Positions 4,932 to 5,269 of a DNA stretch of 5,269 nt are shown in pieces. The translations under genes were made by a program, and so were the position numbers. The stretch is taken from NCBI GenBank assembly GCA_946478915.1, contig CAMLER010000401.1:1-5269 (forward strand), given 5' to 3'. Position 1 is the first letter of the stretch. Each line of letters starts with the position of its first letter. The notes under the pieces were generated by a model. That model was not told where the DNA came from. It worked only from the letters and a program-made list of their open reading frames with translations, and ran no database searches. This DNA is from an uncultured Chryseolinea sp. Its GTDB lineage: Bacteria > Bacteroidota > Bacteroidia > Cytophagales > Cyclobacteriaceae.

Positions 4932-4961
4932 TGACAAAGTATCACTATACCTTCTTTGTCA
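4932..4961. promoter_or_regulatory. Operator-like dyad before the Tat-signal gene
   Basis: TGACAAAG at 4932-4939 and CTTTGTCA at 4954-4961 form a perfect 8-bp inverted repeat with a 14-base spacer, ending 24 bases before the ATG at 4986. It overlaps a weak promoter candidate: TTTG 4924-4927, a 20-base spacer, and TACCTTCT at 4948-4955, which matches only four of the six fixed -7 positions. The position suits a repressor or autoregulator. The binding protein is unknown. Confidence 0.4.
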
Positions 4962-4985
4962 GATTCAGGTTTACATTATATATAA

Positions 4986-5269
4986 ATGAAAAATCAGGAA
5001 GGCCTTGATTACAAACAAAGACTAAGAATTCCCGAACAAATCCGGATTCAAAGAAATGTATTATCTAAAATAGGGAGTGAAAGCATGGAGCGAAGCATAG
5101 AAGCAAATAATAAAATTACGGAAGAAAATATGGTGATACATCCGACGCAGTGTGGTTGTAATACATGCGATGCTGGCGTGTTGTCAGCAGACCAAAGGGA
5201 TCATCAAGCGATATCTTCAGAAAATAGCAGGCGTGACTTTTTGAAAAAAATCGGTTTGTCTTTTGCTAT
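4986..5269 (+). CDS. Start of a Tat-exported protein with Cys-rich N-terminal region, cut by window edge
   Basis: From the ATG at 4986 the frame stays open for 94 codons to the window end. It begins MKNQEGLDYKQRLRIPEQIR, a hydrophilic stretch without membrane segments. A cysteine cluster, TQCGCNTCDAG at 54-64 (C56, C58, C61), comes next. The twin-arginine motif SRRDFLKKIGLSFA at 81-94 follows and matches S-R-R-x-F-L-K, with the hydrophobic core just beginning at the edge. The mature protein would therefore be folded and perhaps cofactor-loaded before export by Tat, or would be a substrate-binding protein of a nitrate/sulfonate-type transporter; the identity cannot be told from this piece. About 80 residues before the twin arginines is long for a Tat signal. 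Later in-frame ATGs at 5085 and 5130 are alternative starts, the second of which would still include the Cys cluster. The gene is divergent from the TlpA operon. Confidence 0.7.
   Translation, partial: MKNQEGLDYKQRLRIPEQIRIQRNVLSKIGSESMERSIEANNKITEENMVIHPTQCGCNTCDAGVLSADQRDHQAISSENSRRDFLKKIGLSFA

Noticed and set aside
4931..4936. TTGACA as a sigma-70 -35 box
   Set aside because: No TATAAT-like -10 lies at 16-18 bases, and Bacteroidota promoters do not use this element. It is better seen as part of the TGACAAAG dyad.

Overview
The window appears to come from a Bacteroidota chromosome, possibly from the Cytophagales/Chitinophagales side. This is an inference. It rests on moderate GC content, the lack of Shine-Dalgarno sequences in front of most genes, a TAnnTTTG-type -7 box just before the second plus-strand gene, and protein families (DUF6132, DUF6691, a Crp/Fnr regulator of the anaerobic/sulfur-associated type) that commonly sit together in that phylum. 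Codon use and composition look uniform. I see no insertion sequence, tRNA, rRNA or CRISPR.

Layout: (1) 1-273, minus, is a DUF202 membrane protein cut by the window edge. (2) 274-387 is a short divergent intergenic region with a small hairpin. (3) 388-3262 is a plus-strand run of five genes: a Crp/Fnr regulator, a TauE/SafE-type sulfur-anion exporter, a 69-residue DUF6132 membrane protein with a Cys pair, and the two halves of a split YeeE/YedE (TsuA-like) sulfur transporter. (4) 3263-3337 is a convergent intergenic region with a clear hairpin terminator. (5) 4632-3338, minus, is a tight three-gene operon with overlapping reading frames: a membrane-anchored TlpA-like thiol-disulfide reductase, a DoxX-family membrane protein, and an exported DsrE-family protein. 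(6) 4633-4985 is a 353-base divergent regulatory region with several dyads and repeats. (7) 4986-5269, plus, is the start of a Tat-exported protein with an unusual Cys-rich N-terminal region, cut by the window edge.

Together the two convergent operons look like one sulfur-handling locus. The plus-strand genes would move oxidised or partly reduced sulfur species (sulfite, thiosulfate, sulfane sulfur) across the inner membrane under a Crp/Fnr regulator with two cysteines. The minus-strand genes would handle thiols or sulfane sulfur outside the cytoplasm: TlpA as thiol reductant, DoxX as membrane partner, exported DsrE as sulfur carrier. The best candidate for a little-described system is this TlpA-DoxX-exported DsrE module together with the DUF6132/split-YeeE transporter. 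The functional assignment is inference from families and context. Enzymes often found in such clusters (persulfide dioxygenase, rhodanese, SQR, TusA) are not in this window.
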